Of a stretch of DNA of 64,000 nucleotides, positions 7,644 to 16,758 are shown piece by piece. The position numbers and the translations under genes are program-made. Within the stretch, counting starts at the first letter, position 1; each line of letters begins with the position of its first letter. The stretch is from Autumnicola lenta (lineage in GTDB: Bacteria > Bacteroidota > Bacteroidia > Flavobacteriales > Flavobacteriaceae), in the NCBI RefSeq assembly GCF_031846515.1, contig NZ_JAVRHO010000006.1, positions 122,787 through 186,786 of the forward strand. The letters run 5' to 3'. The notes beneath the pieces were generated by a model. The model was not told the DNA's origin. It saw only the letters and a list, made by a program, of their open reading frames with translations, and made no database searches.

Positions 7644-8972
7644 TTACTTCATCCCCTTCATCATATTCATCATCTGCCGGCCACCACCACCTTGCATCAT
7701 CTTCATCATTTTTCCCATCTGGTTGAATTGTTTCAACAGCTGATTCACTTCCTGAACAGAAGTTCCTGATCCTTTTCCGATTCTTTTCTTTCTGCTGGAA
7801 TTAATAATTTTTGGATTACTTCTTTCTTCCGGAGTCATCGAATGGATTATCGCTTCAATTCCTTTAAATGCATCGTCATCTATATCTACATCCTTCAGCA
7901 TTTTTCCAGCTCCGGGAATCATCCCAAGAAGGTCCTTCATAGAACCCATCTTCTTAATTTGCTGAAGCTGATTCAGAAAATCATCAAATCCGAATTTATT
8001 TTTGGCAATTTTCTTCTGAAGTTTCCTCGCTTCCTCTTCATCATATTGCTCCTGCGCACGCTCCACAAGGGAAACCACGTCACCCATCCCCAAAATTCTA
8101 TCGGCCATACGGGAAGGATAGAACACGTCCATCGCATCCATCTTTTCACCGGTCCCGATAAACTTTATAGGCTTGTTTACAACAGATTTAATCGAAATTG
8201 CAGCACCACCACGAGTATCACCATCTAATTTAGTAAGGATAACCCCGTCAAAATTAAGGCGCTCGTTAAAGGTTTTTGCAGTATTCACTGCATCCTGACC
8301 TGTCATGGAATCTACCACAAACAATGTTTCCTGTGGTTGGATGGCACTGTGAATATTAGCAATTTCGGTCATCATCGCCTCATCAATCGCCAGACGACCC
8401 GCGGTATCTATGATCACCACGTTGTGTCCGTTTTCTTTAGCATGCGCAATGGCAGCCTTGGAAATTGCAACCGGATCCTGATTTCCTTCATCACTAAAAA
8501 CCTCAACGCCAACCTGTTCTCCAACTACGTGAAGCTGATTGATCGCCGCCGGCCTGTAAACATCACAGGCAACCAAAAGTGGTTTTTTAGTTTTTTTATT
8601 TTTAAGATAATTCGCAAGTTTCGCTGAAAAAGTTGTTTTACCACTCCCCTGCAAACCAGACATTAATATTACAGAAGGGTTTCCTGAAAGGTTTACTCCA
8701 GCAGCTTCACCACCCATAAGCTGGGTTAGCTCGTCTTTTACAAGCTTCACCAACATCTGGCCCGGTTTTAAAGCCGTAAGTACATCCTGTCCAAGTGCCT
8801 TTTCTTTAACCTTATTAGTAAATTCCTTTGCAATCTTGTAATTAACATCGGCATCTACCAAAGCCCGTCGCACTTCCTTTAAAGTCTCTGCTACGTTTAT
8901 TTCAGTAATCTGGCCATGCCCTTTTAAAACATGAAAGGCATTATCTAACTTGTCACTTAAATTATCAAACAT
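7644..8972 (-). CDS. ffh: Signal recognition particle protein Ffh
   Basis: 442 residues. It binds signal sequences of nascent membrane proteins together with 4.5S RNA and docks with FtsY. The N domain spans about 1-95. The GTPase domain has GLQGSGKTT (about 107-115), DTAGR, TKLDGDTRGGAA and the family's closing loop at FIGTGEKMDAMDVF. The methionine-rich M domain spans about 328-442, with the RNA-binding SSRKKRIGKGSGTSVQEVNQ (here given only in part) and a C-terminal MMKMMQGGGGRQMMNMMKG. An excellent promoter lies 26 bases upstream. Confidence 0.98.
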   Translation of the reverse strand: MFDNLSDKLDNAFHVLKGHGQITEINVAETLKEVRRALVDADVNYKIAKEFTNKVKEKALGQDVLTALKPGQMLVKLVKDELTQLMGGEAAGVNLSGNPSVILMSGLQGSGKTTFSAKLANYLKNKKTKKPLLVACDVYRPAAINQLHVVGEQVGVEVFSDEGNQDPVAISKAAIAHAKENGHNVVIIDTAGRLAIDEAMMTEIANIHSAIQPQETLFVVDSMTGQDAVNTAKTFNERLNFDGVILTKLDGDTRGGAAISIKSVVNKPIKFIGTGEKMDAMDVFYPSRMADRILGMGDVVSLVERAQEQYDEEEARKLQKKIAKNKFGFDDFLNQLQQIKKMGSMKDLLGMIPGAGKMLKDVDIDDDAFKGIEAIIHSMTPEERSNPKIINSSRKKRIGKGSGTSVQEVNQLLKQFNQMGKMMKMMQGGGGRQMMNMMKGMK

Positions 8973-8997
8973 ATTCTTGCTACGTTTTTAAGAATTG

Positions 8998-9028
8998 CAA
9001 AGATAAGGATTGGCAACTTAGTTACAAA
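8998..9028 (-). promoter_or_regulatory. ffh promoter (Bacteroidota housekeeping type)
   Basis: Minus strand: TTTG (9028-9025), 19 bases, TATCTTTG (9005-8998). This matches the -33/-7 consensus of the primary Bacteroidota sigma factor perfectly and lies 25 bases before the ffh ATG. Confidence 0.8.
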
Positions 9029-9073
9029 GGCAGTTATGCGGAAAAGATTGAAGATTAAATTGTTTGACTCAAC

Positions 9074-9105
9074 AAAAAAACCACCATACAAAAGTACAGT
9101 GGTTT
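9074..9105 (-). terminator. Rho-independent terminator after the DEAD-box helicase gene
   Basis: AAACCAC (9078-9084) pairs with GTGGTTT (9099-9105), extended by an inner TAC/GTA pair after a small mismatch. It is followed on the minus strand by seven T. It lies 24 bases beyond the stop of the helicase gene. Confidence 0.75.
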
Positions 9106-9128
9106 CTAAAAATATCTTATTATCAAGC

Positions 9129-10373
9129 CTAATTTCGCCTTCTACTGTAATTACCGCCAGATTTTGGCTTATTATTTTTTCTTCTGGGACGGTTATTTGC
9201 CTTGTTTTCAGCTTTCTTTTCTAAAACCTCATCAAGACTTTCAGTTGGTTCAAAACCAGTTATTACATCTTTTTCCAGCGTTTCCCCAAGGAGTTTTTCG
9301 ATACCCCGTACATATTCGTTTTCATCTACACTTACCAAAGAAATGGCTTCCCCGCTGGCTCCTGCCCTTCCTGTACGTCCAATTCTATGTACGTAGTCTT
9401 CCGGAATATTGGGAAGTTCATAATTTATGACGTGTGGTAGAAGCGGAATGTCCAGGCCACGGGCGGCAATATCTGTTGCAACCAGTACGCGTACATTTCC
9501 TTTTTTGAATCCGTCGAGTGCTTTTGTACGCGCACCCTGGCTCTTGTTACCATGGATTGCTGCGGAAGTAATTCCGGTTTTTCCCAGTTTTTCGCTGAGA
9601 CGGTTTGCACCGTGTTTGGTTCTGGTAAAAACAAGCACCTGTTCCCAGTTTCCGTCTGAAATTAATTTGGTAATTAAAGCAGTTTTCTTCGACTTGTTTG
9701 TCCTGTAAACTTTCTGATCTACCTTTTCTGCAGTAGTATTTTCCGGAGTGGCTTCAACTAAAACAGGTTTTGTAAGGAAAGTATTCGCCAGTTGCTTTAT
9801 TTCCTTTGAAAAAGTTGCTGAAAAAAGCAAATTCTGACGCTTCTCCGGCATAAGTGCAAGAATTTTCTTGATATCTCTAAGAAAACCCATGTCGAGCATC
9901 CTATCGGCTTCATCCAAAACCAAAATTTCAATATTGGATAAACTAAATGCTTTTTGCTGATGCAAATCCAGCAAACGACCAGGTGTTGCCACCAGAATAT
10001 CTACACCCTGGCGCAAAGCACGTATTTGTGGTGCGGAATTTACTCCGCCAAAAATTACATGTGATTTGATATCCAAAAATGTACTATAATCCTTAACATC
10101 CTCTAAAACCTGTGCGGCAAGTTCTCTCGTTGGCGTTAAAACTAAAGCACGGACGGGCCTTTTTCTTAAATTTTCTCCTTCAGATAAAATCTGAAGCATT
10201 GGCAAAGTAAACCCGGCTGTTTTACCGGTTCCTGTTTGCGCCGATGCTAAAATATCTCTTCCTTCTAAAATAAATGGAATTGCCTTTTCCTGAATAGGGG
10301 AAGGCGTAGTGTATCCTTTTTTACTGATTGCTTTCAGCAAGGGTTCAGACAGACCCAATGATTTAAATGACAT
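9129..10373 (-). CDS. DEAD-box RNA helicase, RhlE-like
   Basis: 414 residues; ATP-dependent remodelling of RNA, typically in ribosome assembly or RNA decay. All helicase motifs are present: Q motif (SPIQEKAIPF, about 25-34), motif I AQTGTGKT (45-52), Ia PTRELAAQV, Ib TPGRLLDL, II DEAD (VLDEADRMLDMGF), III SAT, IV VFTRTKHGANRL, V ATDIAARGLDIP and VI HRIGRTGRAG. The short basic C-terminal tail (RRKNNKPKSGGNYSRRRN) is an RNA-binding extension typical of RhlE. It stands as a single gene with its own promoter and terminator. Confidence 0.95.
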   Translation of the reverse strand: MSFKSLGLSEPLLKAISKKGYTTPSPIQEKAIPFILEGRDILASAQTGTGKTAGFTLPMLQILSEGENLRKRPVRALVLTPTRELAAQVLEDVKDYSTFLDIKSHVIFGGVNSAPQIRALRQGVDILVATPGRLLDLHQQKAFSLSNIEILVLDEADRMLDMGFLRDIKKILALMPEKRQNLLFSATFSKEIKQLANTFLTKPVLVEATPENTTAEKVDQKVYRTNKSKKTALITKLISDGNWEQVLVFTRTKHGANRLSEKLGKTGITSAAIHGNKSQGARTKALDGFKKGNVRVLVATDIAARGLDIPLLPHVINYELPNIPEDYVHRIGRTGRAGASGEAISLVSVDENEYVRGIEKLLGETLEKDVITGFEPTESLDEVLEKKAENKANNRPRRKNNKPKSGGNYSRRRN

Positions 10374-10426
10374 AAAAATTGTTTAAAAAATGACAATTTT
10401 AAGCTATGCCATTTTTATATAAGCGG

Positions 10427-10434
10427 CAAAGGTA
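10427..10434 (-). promoter_or_regulatory. -7 element of the helicase promoter
   Basis: Minus strand TACCTTTG, an exact TAnnTTTG match, 54 bases before the helicase ATG. No clear -33 box was seen. Confidence 0.5.
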
Positions 10435-10561
10435 CAGCTAATTCCCGAGCTAATCTATTTTTAGGGTTTTTGAGGGTTTGTTGTCTGTTGTTTGTGGTTC
10501 GCCGCAGGAACCCATATACTTCTCCACGAAAAAAGTAAAAATTGAAAAGTGAAAATTCTAA

Positions 10562-10613
10562 TTTTCCTCTCTCCTCTAAAAAAGTTGAACTTCAAAAATG
10601 GCAAATATCGACC
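10562..10613 (+). repeat. Pyrimidine-rich direct repeat, copy 1 (short)
   Basis: Begins TTTTCCTCTCTCCTCTAAAA and ends AAAATGGCAAATATCGACC. It lacks the central TCTCTATTCTCT block of the two full copies at 10641 and 10897 but shares both ends with them. Confidence 0.7.
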
Positions 10614-10640
10614 TATTATCTTTGCCTCAAATTCATCTAT

Positions 10641-10715
10641 TTTCTTTCCTCTCTCCTCTTTTTCTCTATTCTCTCCTCTGAAAAAAGGCAAGCTTCAAAA
10701 ATGGCAATTATCGGC
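10641..10715 (+). repeat. Pyrimidine-rich direct repeat, copy 2
   Basis: A 75-base unit: TTTCTTTCCTCTCTCCTCTT, a TCTCTATTCTCTCCTCT block, an A-rich link, then AAAATGGCAATTATCGGC. It is nearly identical over its length to the copy at 10897-10971. The minus strand is purine-rich. Confidence 0.8.
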
Positions 10716-10896
10716 ATAAAAGGTTCGTACTTCTAACTTTATACCCCATAATTCTATTTCTCCCGCAGATATGCGCAGATCATTTTTATGAACTTTGCAG
10801 AAAGTGAAGACACTCAAATGATAATTACCGACCTACTGAAGATTCTTCTGCTACCAATTCACAAATAAACATGAAATACTTCTGAAAACATGTCTA

Positions 10897-10971
10897 TTTC
10901 TTTCCTCTCTCCTCTTTTCTCTATTCTCTTTCCTCTAAAAAAGCTAAACCTCAAAAATGGCAATTATCGGC
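10897..10971 (+). repeat. Pyrimidine-rich direct repeat, copy 3
   Basis: A 75-base unit with the same order as the copy at 10641-10715: CT-rich first half, AAAAAAGC link, AAAATGGCAATTATCGGC end. The two full copies differ by a few substitutions and one-base shifts in the CT tract. Confidence 0.8.
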
Positions 10972-11041
10972 ACTACGTCTCAATTTACACCTCCCACTTC
11001 CCACTTCGTTACCTCGAACTTCTAATTTCGTACTTCAACAA

Positions 11042-12820
11042 CTACATTCTCTCCGGAACCTCAATTCCCAATAAAGCGAAAGACGATTTTATCACGTTTC
11101 CAACTGCCTTAGATAATTGAACCCTAAAAATTTTCTCTTCCAGTTCGTCTGCACCTAGAATGGTCACGTTTTGATAAAATGAATTAAATTCTTTCACCAA
11201 ATCATAGGTGTAATTGGCAATAAGCGCCGGACTATGATTCTCTGCAGCTAACTGCACTGTTTCAGGATAAAGCTGAAGCTGCTTTATCAATTCTTTCTCC
11301 TTGTCGTGCAACTGATAGTCTGCCGGGACATCTTTACTGTGGTCAAAATTGGCTTTTCGGATAATCGACTGAATCCTGGCGTAGGTGTACTGGATAAACG
11401 GGCCCGTATTTCCCTGGAAATCCACCGACTCTTTTGGATCAAATAAAATCCGTTTTTTAGGATCCACCTTCAGGATATAATATTTTAAGGCTCCAAGACC
11501 AATGGTGCGATACAATTCGTCTTTTTCTTCTTCAGAATAACCGTCTAATTTTCCTAATTCTTCAGAAATAGTACGGGCTGTTTCCTTCATTTCAACAATA
11601 AGATCATCGGCATCTACAACCGTTCCTTCGCGGCTTTTCATTTTTCCGCTTGGTAAATCCACCATTCCGTAGCTAAGGTGGTAGAGATAATCTGCCCAAT
11701 CGAAACCAAGTTTTTTCAGAATAAGGAAAAGCACTTTAAAGTGATAATCCTGTTCGTTTCCTACGGTATAAACCATTCCGTTAATGTCGAAATCTTTCAC
11801 ACGCTGGATGGCCGTACCAATATCCTGCGTCATATAAACCGCCGTACCATCGCTTCTAAGGACAATTTTCTCATCCAGGCCTTCGTCTGTAAGATCTATC
11901 CAAACACTGCCGTCGTCTTTTTTATAAAAAACTCCTTTTTCCAGTCCCTGGTTTACCACATCTTTGCCAAGAAGATAGGTGTTGCTTTCGTAGTAATTTT
12001 TGTCAAAATCCACTCCCAAAGCATCGTAGGTTTTCTCGAAACCATCGTAAACCCACTGATTCATCTTTTCCCAGAGCGCAACCACTTCAGGATCTCCCGC
12101 TTCCCATTTTAGCAACATTTGTTTTGCTTCAACCAAAATAGGAGCTTCAGCTTTTGCAGCGTCTTCAGAAAGGCCTTTTTCCTTTAATTCAGCAATTTCT
12201 TTTTTGTATTCCTGGTCGAATTTCACATAGTAATTGCCGACCAGTTTATCTCCTTTAAGCCCTGTAGACGCCGGAGTTTCTCCCTTTCCGAAGCGCTCCC
12301 AGGCAAGCATGGATTTACAAATATGGATTCCGCGGTCGTTTATAATCTGAGTTTTATAGACTTTATTCCCGGCAGCTTTAAGAATTTCTGAAACCGAATA
12401 GCCTAATAAATTATTCCGGATATGTCCAAGATGTAAGGGCTTGTTGGTGTTTGGCGAGGAATATTCTACCATAATTCCCTTGGCATCTTGAGCCGGAGGA
12501 AGAATTCCGAAATCTTCCCTGTTCTTCATATTTCCGAAGAAATTGAGGTAAAAAGAATTACTCAGAACTATATTTAAAAATCCCTGCACCACGTTAAAAT
12601 GAGAAACCTCAGCAACATTTTCCTGAAGATAATTGCCAATTTCCTGCCCTAACTTTGCAGGATTAGTTTTGACCTGGCGCAACATAGGAAAAGTAACCAG
12701 CGTAACATCACCTTCAAAATCCTTACGTGTAGGCTGAAATTCTATCTGGTCTATTTCAACATCATGAATCTTTTTTACAGCTTCTTTTACGTGTGTTGCA
12801 AGAATGCTCTGAATTGCCAT
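11042..12820 (-). CDS. argS: Arginyl-tRNA synthetase
   Basis: 592 residues, the usual length. It charges tRNA-Arg. The N-terminal additional domain spans about 1-95. The class I core has the HIGH-type motif PLHLGHIRNN (HLGH at 130-133), a KMSKS equivalent in SGKMKSREGTVV (about 395-405), and DPKKRILFDPKESVDFQG. The C-terminal DALR anticodon-binding domain spans about 470-592 and ends GIEVPERM. It is a single minus-strand gene with its own -7 box. Confidence 0.98.
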   Translation of the reverse strand: MAIQSILATHVKEAVKKIHDVEIDQIEFQPTRKDFEGDVTLVTFPMLRQVKTNPAKLGQEIGNYLQENVAEVSHFNVVQGFLNIVLSNSFYLNFFGNMKNREDFGILPPAQDAKGIMVEYSSPNTNKPLHLGHIRNNLLGYSVSEILKAAGNKVYKTQIINDRGIHICKSMLAWERFGKGETPASTGLKGDKLVGNYYVKFDQEYKKEIAELKEKGLSEDAAKAEAPILVEAKQMLLKWEAGDPEVVALWEKMNQWVYDGFEKTYDALGVDFDKNYYESNTYLLGKDVVNQGLEKGVFYKKDDGSVWIDLTDEGLDEKIVLRSDGTAVYMTQDIGTAIQRVKDFDINGMVYTVGNEQDYHFKVLFLILKKLGFDWADYLYHLSYGMVDLPSGKMKSREGTVVDADDLIVEMKETARTISEELGKLDGYSEEEKDELYRTIGLGALKYYILKVDPKKRILFDPKESVDFQGNTGPFIQYTYARIQSIIRKANFDHSKDVPADYQLHDKEKELIKQLQLYPETVQLAAENHSPALIANYTYDLVKEFNSFYQNVTILGADELEEKIFRVQLSKAVGNVIKSSFALLGIEVPERM

Positions 12821-12861
12821 TTTATCCTATGTTTAAAATTATATTCTGAATTAAGAAGGTG

Positions 12862-12869
12862 CAAAGATA
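12862..12869 (-). promoter_or_regulatory. -7 element of the argS promoter
   Basis: Minus strand TATCTTTG, an exact TAnnTTTG match, 42 bases before the argS ATG. No good -33 TTTG at about 19 bases was found. Confidence 0.55.
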
Positions 12870-12989
12870 AGAGAAATTAGACGTTTGCCTACAGGCTTTA
12901 CATTCAAATAGCTATCTTTAGTGTTCCAAAAAAGAGTTCGGAATTCGGAGTTCGGGTTTAACCTTGCCTGCAAATCAAATTATAATTAT

Positions 12990-13415
12990 ATGCTTCAGAA
13001 CATTTCCTATAATCGTCCCGCTATTAAAGCTAAAATTGATACTGAAGTAGGTAAAACTTTTACGCTTCTGGAAAGAATGCGGCTAAATGGAATAGGCTCT
13101 CCTAAACTTCATATCACCGATACCAGTATTGAAATTCAGAATTTACTAATCCTGGACAACAATGCAAAAACCTGTAATATCGAAATGCGCCCTAACGGAA
13201 TTATCGTGATGTTCCGTAGTATTCTGGAGACTTATGCTTTAATAATACCGTATTACAAGCTTACGCTGTATAAGGGAAAAGCCGAAGAATATTCGATTTA
13301 CCGCGAACACTATTTTATTAAAGTAAAAGCAAATTCTCCAGCCATTCATAAATTCTTCCGAAAAATAATTGATTATAAAGCAGATAACGCACCGTCTCAA
13401 ATTGATGATCTTTGA
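12990..13415 (+). CDS. Conserved hypothetical protein
   Basis: 141 residues from ATG 12990 (MLQNISYNRPAIKAKIDTEV); the longer frame from 12921 covers atypical sequence. It has no signal peptide or membrane segment. The sequence looks like a small alpha/beta cytosolic protein: DTSIEIQNLLILDN and NIEMRPNGIIVMF are beta-strand-like, and HKFFRKIIDYK is a C-terminal helix. I do not recognise the family. It is divergent from argS, and a weak -7-like TATCTTTA lies at about 12912. Confidence 0.7.
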   Translation: MLQNISYNRPAIKAKIDTEVGKTFTLLERMRLNGIGSPKLHITDTSIEIQNLLILDNNAKTCNIEMRPNGIIVMFRSILETYALIIPYYKLTLYKGKAEEYSIYREHYFIKVKANSPAIHKFFRKIIDYKADNAPSQIDDL

Positions 13416-13480
13416 TAAATCTATACTCTAAAAGTCTACTTTAGACCTTTTAGCTTTTGTTTAGAGACCTTCCCGGCAAA

Positions 13481-13684
13481 TTACCTCCGTCTAAAAGCCA
13501 GACCGCCTATAAGTGCAAGTATTCCGAAGCCTATCATTGCATAAGCCTGAGTGTTATCCCCGTGTGCTTCTACCTGGATTGGCCCCGCGTTAATGGCAAA
13601 TTCCGGAGTAATTACAGCATAAAGTCCGTAGGCTATAAGTCCGATACCTATCAGTAAAAGCACGATCTTCAGGACGTTATTCAT
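13481..13684 (-). CDS. Small two-helix membrane protein
   Basis: 67 residues. Two hydrophobic segments (about 5-25, VLKIVLLLIGIGLIAYGLY, and 47-64, YAMIGFGILALIGGLAF) flank a short loop. The tail RRR points to a cytoplasmic C-terminus. Similar small proteins are common in Flavobacteriaceae; the function is unknown. It is convergent with the hypothetical gene before it and divergent from the DUF2867 gene. Confidence 0.7.
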   Translation of the reverse strand: MNNVLKIVLLLIGIGLIAYGLYAVITPEFAINAGPIQVEAHGDNTQAYAMIGFGILALIGGLAFRRR

Positions 13685-13754
13685 TTTATAAAGTTTTATT
13701 AAGTATAGGTGAAAGTACTAATATATTCTTTAAATTATAAGATAAACTACTTAT

Positions 13755-15218
13755 ATGCGGATTCTATTGACGGGTGCAAATGGTTATATTGGAATGCGCC
13801 TGCTTCCCGAACTTCTGGAGCAGGGTCACGAGGTAGTGTGTGCCGTCAGGAACAAAAATCGCTTTTCTTCTTCAAGCGAACTAAGAAAACAGGTGGAAAT
13901 TGTGGAAATCGATTTTTTAGAAGACAATGAGCCGCCGGAAAAGGTCCTGGACATTGATATTGCTTATTATCTCATTCACTCCATGTCTGGCTCCACCACA
14001 GATTTTGAAGAAAAAGAAGCTAAAGCTGCACACAATTTTAATAAAATGATGGCCGCCACTTCTGTAAATCAGGTTATCTATTTAAGCGGAATTGTTAATG
14101 AGGAGCACCTCTCCAAGCATTTAGAATCCCGAAAAAAAGTTGAAGACATTCTCTACAAAGGAGACTTTAACACTACGGTATTAAGGGCGGCTATAATTAT
14201 AGGTTCAGGGAGTTCTTCTTTTGAAATTTTAAGGGATCTGTGTGAAAAATTGCCGGCAATGATCACTCCGCAATGGGTGAGAACCAAATGCCAGCCACTG
14301 GCGATTAGAGATGTGATTAAATTTCTTACCGGAGTGATTGGCAAGGAAGAATGTTATAACGAATCTTTTGATGTTGGTGGTCCAGACATCCTTAGTTATC
14401 AGGAGATGATGGAGCAGTATGCAAAAGTGCGCGGATTAAAAATCTGGATCTGGAGTGTACCTGTAATGTCACCAAAGTTATCTTCTTACTGGTTGTACTT
14501 TATTACCTCTACCTCCTACAAACTGGCGCAAAACCTGGTGGATAGCATGAAGATTGAAGTGGTTACCAAAGATAAGCGGCTTCAGGAATTACTGGATATT
14601 GAACCTTTACATTATACTGAAGCTATAGAATTAGCTTTTTACAAAATTGAACAAAACCAGGTGATTTCCAGCTGGAAGGATTCCCTGAGCAGCGGACGTT
14701 TTAAGAAGGAACTGAATAAATACGTACAGGTACCTAAATACGGATGTTTAAAAGACGAACAATCTATAAAAGTTGATCATCCTGAAGAAGTTCTAGACAG
14801 GATCTGGTCTATTGGCGGACTTAAAGGCTGGTACTACGGAAACCAACTTTGGAAATTCCGTGGCTATGTCGATAAATTATTTGGTGGCGTAGGCCTTCGC
14901 AGAGGGAGAACCCATCCTACAATGATCGCCAGCGGAGACTCGCTGGATTTCTGGCGGGTTTTACTCGCAGACCGCGAAGAAAGACGGCTTCTATTGTTTG
15001 CTGAAATGAAAGTCCCAGGGGAAGCATGGCTGGAATTTAAAATTGATGAAGAGAATATTCTCCACCAAACTGCTACCTTCCGGCCAAAAGGAATTTGGGG
15101 AAGACTCTACTGGTATTCTATGTATCCATTTCATTATTTTATCTTTGAAGGAATGTTGAATAGAATTGCCAAAGGAGAACCACAAAATCCAAGTAGAATT
15201 GAACAACTTCAGGAATAA
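13755..15218 (+). CDS. NAD(P)-binding SDR/YbjT-like protein with C-terminal DUF2867
   Basis: 487 residues. The N-terminal Rossmann domain (about 1-240) starts MRILLTGANGYIGMRLLPEL with the GxxGxxG dinucleotide motif at 7-13, and resembles atypical extended SDRs (NmrA/YbjT type). The C-terminal domain (about 340-480) has IWSIGGLKGWYYGNQLWKFR and GDSLDFWRVLLADREERRLLLFAEMK (the latter only partly quoted as a marker), typical of DUF2867. Such fusions are predicted oxidoreductases of unknown substrate. The 3' end overlaps the BCCT gene frame, so the two are probably co-transcribed. Confidence 0.9.
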   Translation: MRILLTGANGYIGMRLLPELLEQGHEVVCAVRNKNRFSSSSELRKQVEIVEIDFLEDNEPPEKVLDIDIAYYLIHSMSGSTTDFEEKEAKAAHNFNKMMAATSVNQVIYLSGIVNEEHLSKHLESRKKVEDILYKGDFNTTVLRAAIIIGSGSSSFEILRDLCEKLPAMITPQWVRTKCQPLAIRDVIKFLTGVIGKEECYNESFDVGGPDILSYQEMMEQYAKVRGLKIWIWSVPVMSPKLSSYWLYFITSTSYKLAQNLVDSMKIEVVTKDKRLQELLDIEPLHYTEAIELAFYKIEQNQVISSWKDSLSSGRFKKELNKYVQVPKYGCLKDEQSIKVDHPEEVLDRIWSIGGLKGWYYGNQLWKFRGYVDKLFGGVGLRRGRTHPTMIASGDSLDFWRVLLADREERRLLLFAEMKVPGEAWLEFKIDEENILHQTATFRPKGIWGRLYWYSMYPFHYFIFEGMLNRIAKGEPQNPSRIEQLQE

Positions 15219-16689
15219 GATAAAACAGAATCCGCTTTTTTATTTCTCTACCGGAGTTCTTCTTATTTTCTCTCTCTTCATTTTCTTTTTTACTGAAGAA
15301 TTTTATGAAGTTATAGAAAGCGGTTCCATTTGGGTAAGGGAAATTTTTGGAGGTTTCTATTTGTGGCTCGGGCTCATTTGCGTAGTTTTTTTACTCTTTA
15401 TAGCCTTTTCGAAATTCGGAAAAATACGTTTAGGCAATTCCCCTCCGGAATTCGACAGGCTCTCCTGGATCGCAATGCTTTACAGTGCAGGAATGGGCGC
15501 CGGAATTCTTTTGCGCGCCGTCCAGGAACCGGTTTATATGTATTTGAATCCGCCACTTTCCACTTCTTCTTCCAATGAAGTTATTGCGCTGGAATACACT
15601 TTTTATCAATGGGGATTTACCGCCTGGGCATTTTATGGCGTCTTTGCCATTGTTATTGGTTATTCCATTTTTGTAGAAAAAGCAGATGTGCGGCTAAGCT
15701 CTGGATTAACTAATAGTCGAAAATTGCCATTTTTGCCACTGCTTATAGATCTGCTTACCATTCTTACCACCGTCTTTGGCCTGGTAGCAGCAATCGCATT
15801 GGGAACCACACAAATTGAAGGCGGACTTAGTCATTTACTGCAAAAACCTGCCGGAGAGCTTGCTCCTGTTCTAGGAATCGTCTTTCTTGTTTGTCTGCTA
15901 GCCTTTTTTTCGGCCTGGGCCGGTGTGCAAAAAGGAATTAGGAGAATTTCAAACCTGAATATCTACACCACGGTTATCCTTATGCTGTTTGTGCTATTTT
16001 CAAGTAATATTTTGGCAATTTTCAGCAACTTTTTCCAGTCGCTCTACCATTATGTGGTAGATTTTATTCCGTTGAGCCTCGCTTTGGGAGATTATAATCC
16101 TGGAAAGCAGTTCTTGACCGACTGGACGTACTATTATTGGGCATTCTGGCTGGCATGGGCACCATTTACGGGAATCTTTATCGCCCGCATTTCTAAAGGC
16201 CGCAGCCTACGGGAGATGATAATTGGCATTTTACTGGTGCCATCTTTAGGAAGCTTTTTCTGGTTTAGCGTTTTTGGAACTTCAGCATTTCATATTATTG
16301 AAGGAATGAATACCTACAATGGAGAATTCAGCAATGTATTTACTTCTATGTTTGTATTTTTTGAAAACCTGCCGTTCTCCGGAATTTCCAGTGTGGTGGT
16401 AATTCTACTGCTTATGAGTTTCCTGGTAACTTCGGTAGATTCAGCAATATTTGTGCTGAGTATGTTCAGTGATAAGGGAAAAGAAGAGCCAAAAAAGAAA
16501 TTCCGACTTATTTGGGCTATCCTTATCCTTATTTTTTCTGAAGCTATTATTGTATTGGGAAATATTAAACCCGAAAGTGACGTATTAACAGCTATGCAGA
16601 AGTTTTTAATCATCAGTTCCCTCCCATTTGCCATTTTTACGGCGGGAATTTTAGCAATAACAGCTAACAAATTTTTAAGAAATATCTAA
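15166..16689 (+). CDS. BCCT family (betaine/carnitine/choline-type) transporter
   Basis: Up to 507 residues with about 12 membrane segments; a secondary transporter for betaine-like compatible solutes. The family signature is clear: SWIAMLYSAGMGAGIL (segment 3) and DWTYYYWAFWLAWAPFTGIF with ARISKGRSLREMI (segment 8 and the loop after it). The segment-3/4 motif, normally GMGxGLxFxGxxEP, reads GMGAGILLRAVQEP, so the aromatic residue before EP is Leu-Arg and the substrate may differ. No ATG is available at the 5' end. TTG at 15166 is used here (53-base overlap with the previous gene); TTG at 15199 is an alternative with a shorter overlap. Compared with BetP the N- and C-terminal osmosensing tails are short. 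Confidence 0.88.
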   Translation: MPKENHKIQVELNNFRNKIKQNPLFYFSTGVLLIFSLFIFFFTEEFYEVIESGSIWVREIFGGFYLWLGLICVVFLLFIAFSKFGKIRLGNSPPEFDRLSWIAMLYSAGMGAGILLRAVQEPVYMYLNPPLSTSSSNEVIALEYTFYQWGFTAWAFYGVFAIVIGYSIFVEKADVRLSSGLTNSRKLPFLPLLIDLLTILTTVFGLVAAIALGTTQIEGGLSHLLQKPAGELAPVLGIVFLVCLLAFFSAWAGVQKGIRRISNLNIYTTVILMLFVLFSSNILAIFSNFFQSLYHYVVDFIPLSLALGDYNPGKQFLTDWTYYYWAFWLAWAPFTGIFIARISKGRSLREMIIGILLVPSLGSFFWFSVFGTSAFHIIEGMNTYNGEFSNVFTSMFVFFENLPFSGISSVVVILLLMSFLVTSVDSAIFVLSMFSDKGKEEPKKKFRLIWAILILIFSEAIIVLGNIKPESDVLTAMQKFLIISSLPFAIFTAGILAITANKFLRNI

Positions 16690-16758
16690 CTCTTCTGTAC
16701 CTGTTTGTTTATATCTTAGCACATCCCCCTACAACTTTTACTATGAAATTCTATTACT

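Larger units (their letters stand above)
10374..11041. other. Non-coding stretch with repeats between helicase and argS
   Basis: No credible gene. The helicase promoter -7 box is at its left end. The rest holds three copies of a pyrimidine-rich direct repeat ending in the motif AAAATGGCAATTATCG (entered separately), separated by low-complexity text rich in CTTC and CCTCT. Short open frames here are long only because the composition lacks stops. Confidence 0.7.

Noticed and set aside
10461..10691. Open frame of 76 codons on the minus strand
   Set aside because: It is a reading of the purine-rich strand of the direct repeats (Arg/Glu/Lys-rich by composition) and has no start context or family.
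15717..15735. Further copy of the AATTGCCATTTT motif
   Set aside because: It lies inside the BCCT gene, where the codons for SRKLPFLP explain it; counted as coincidence.
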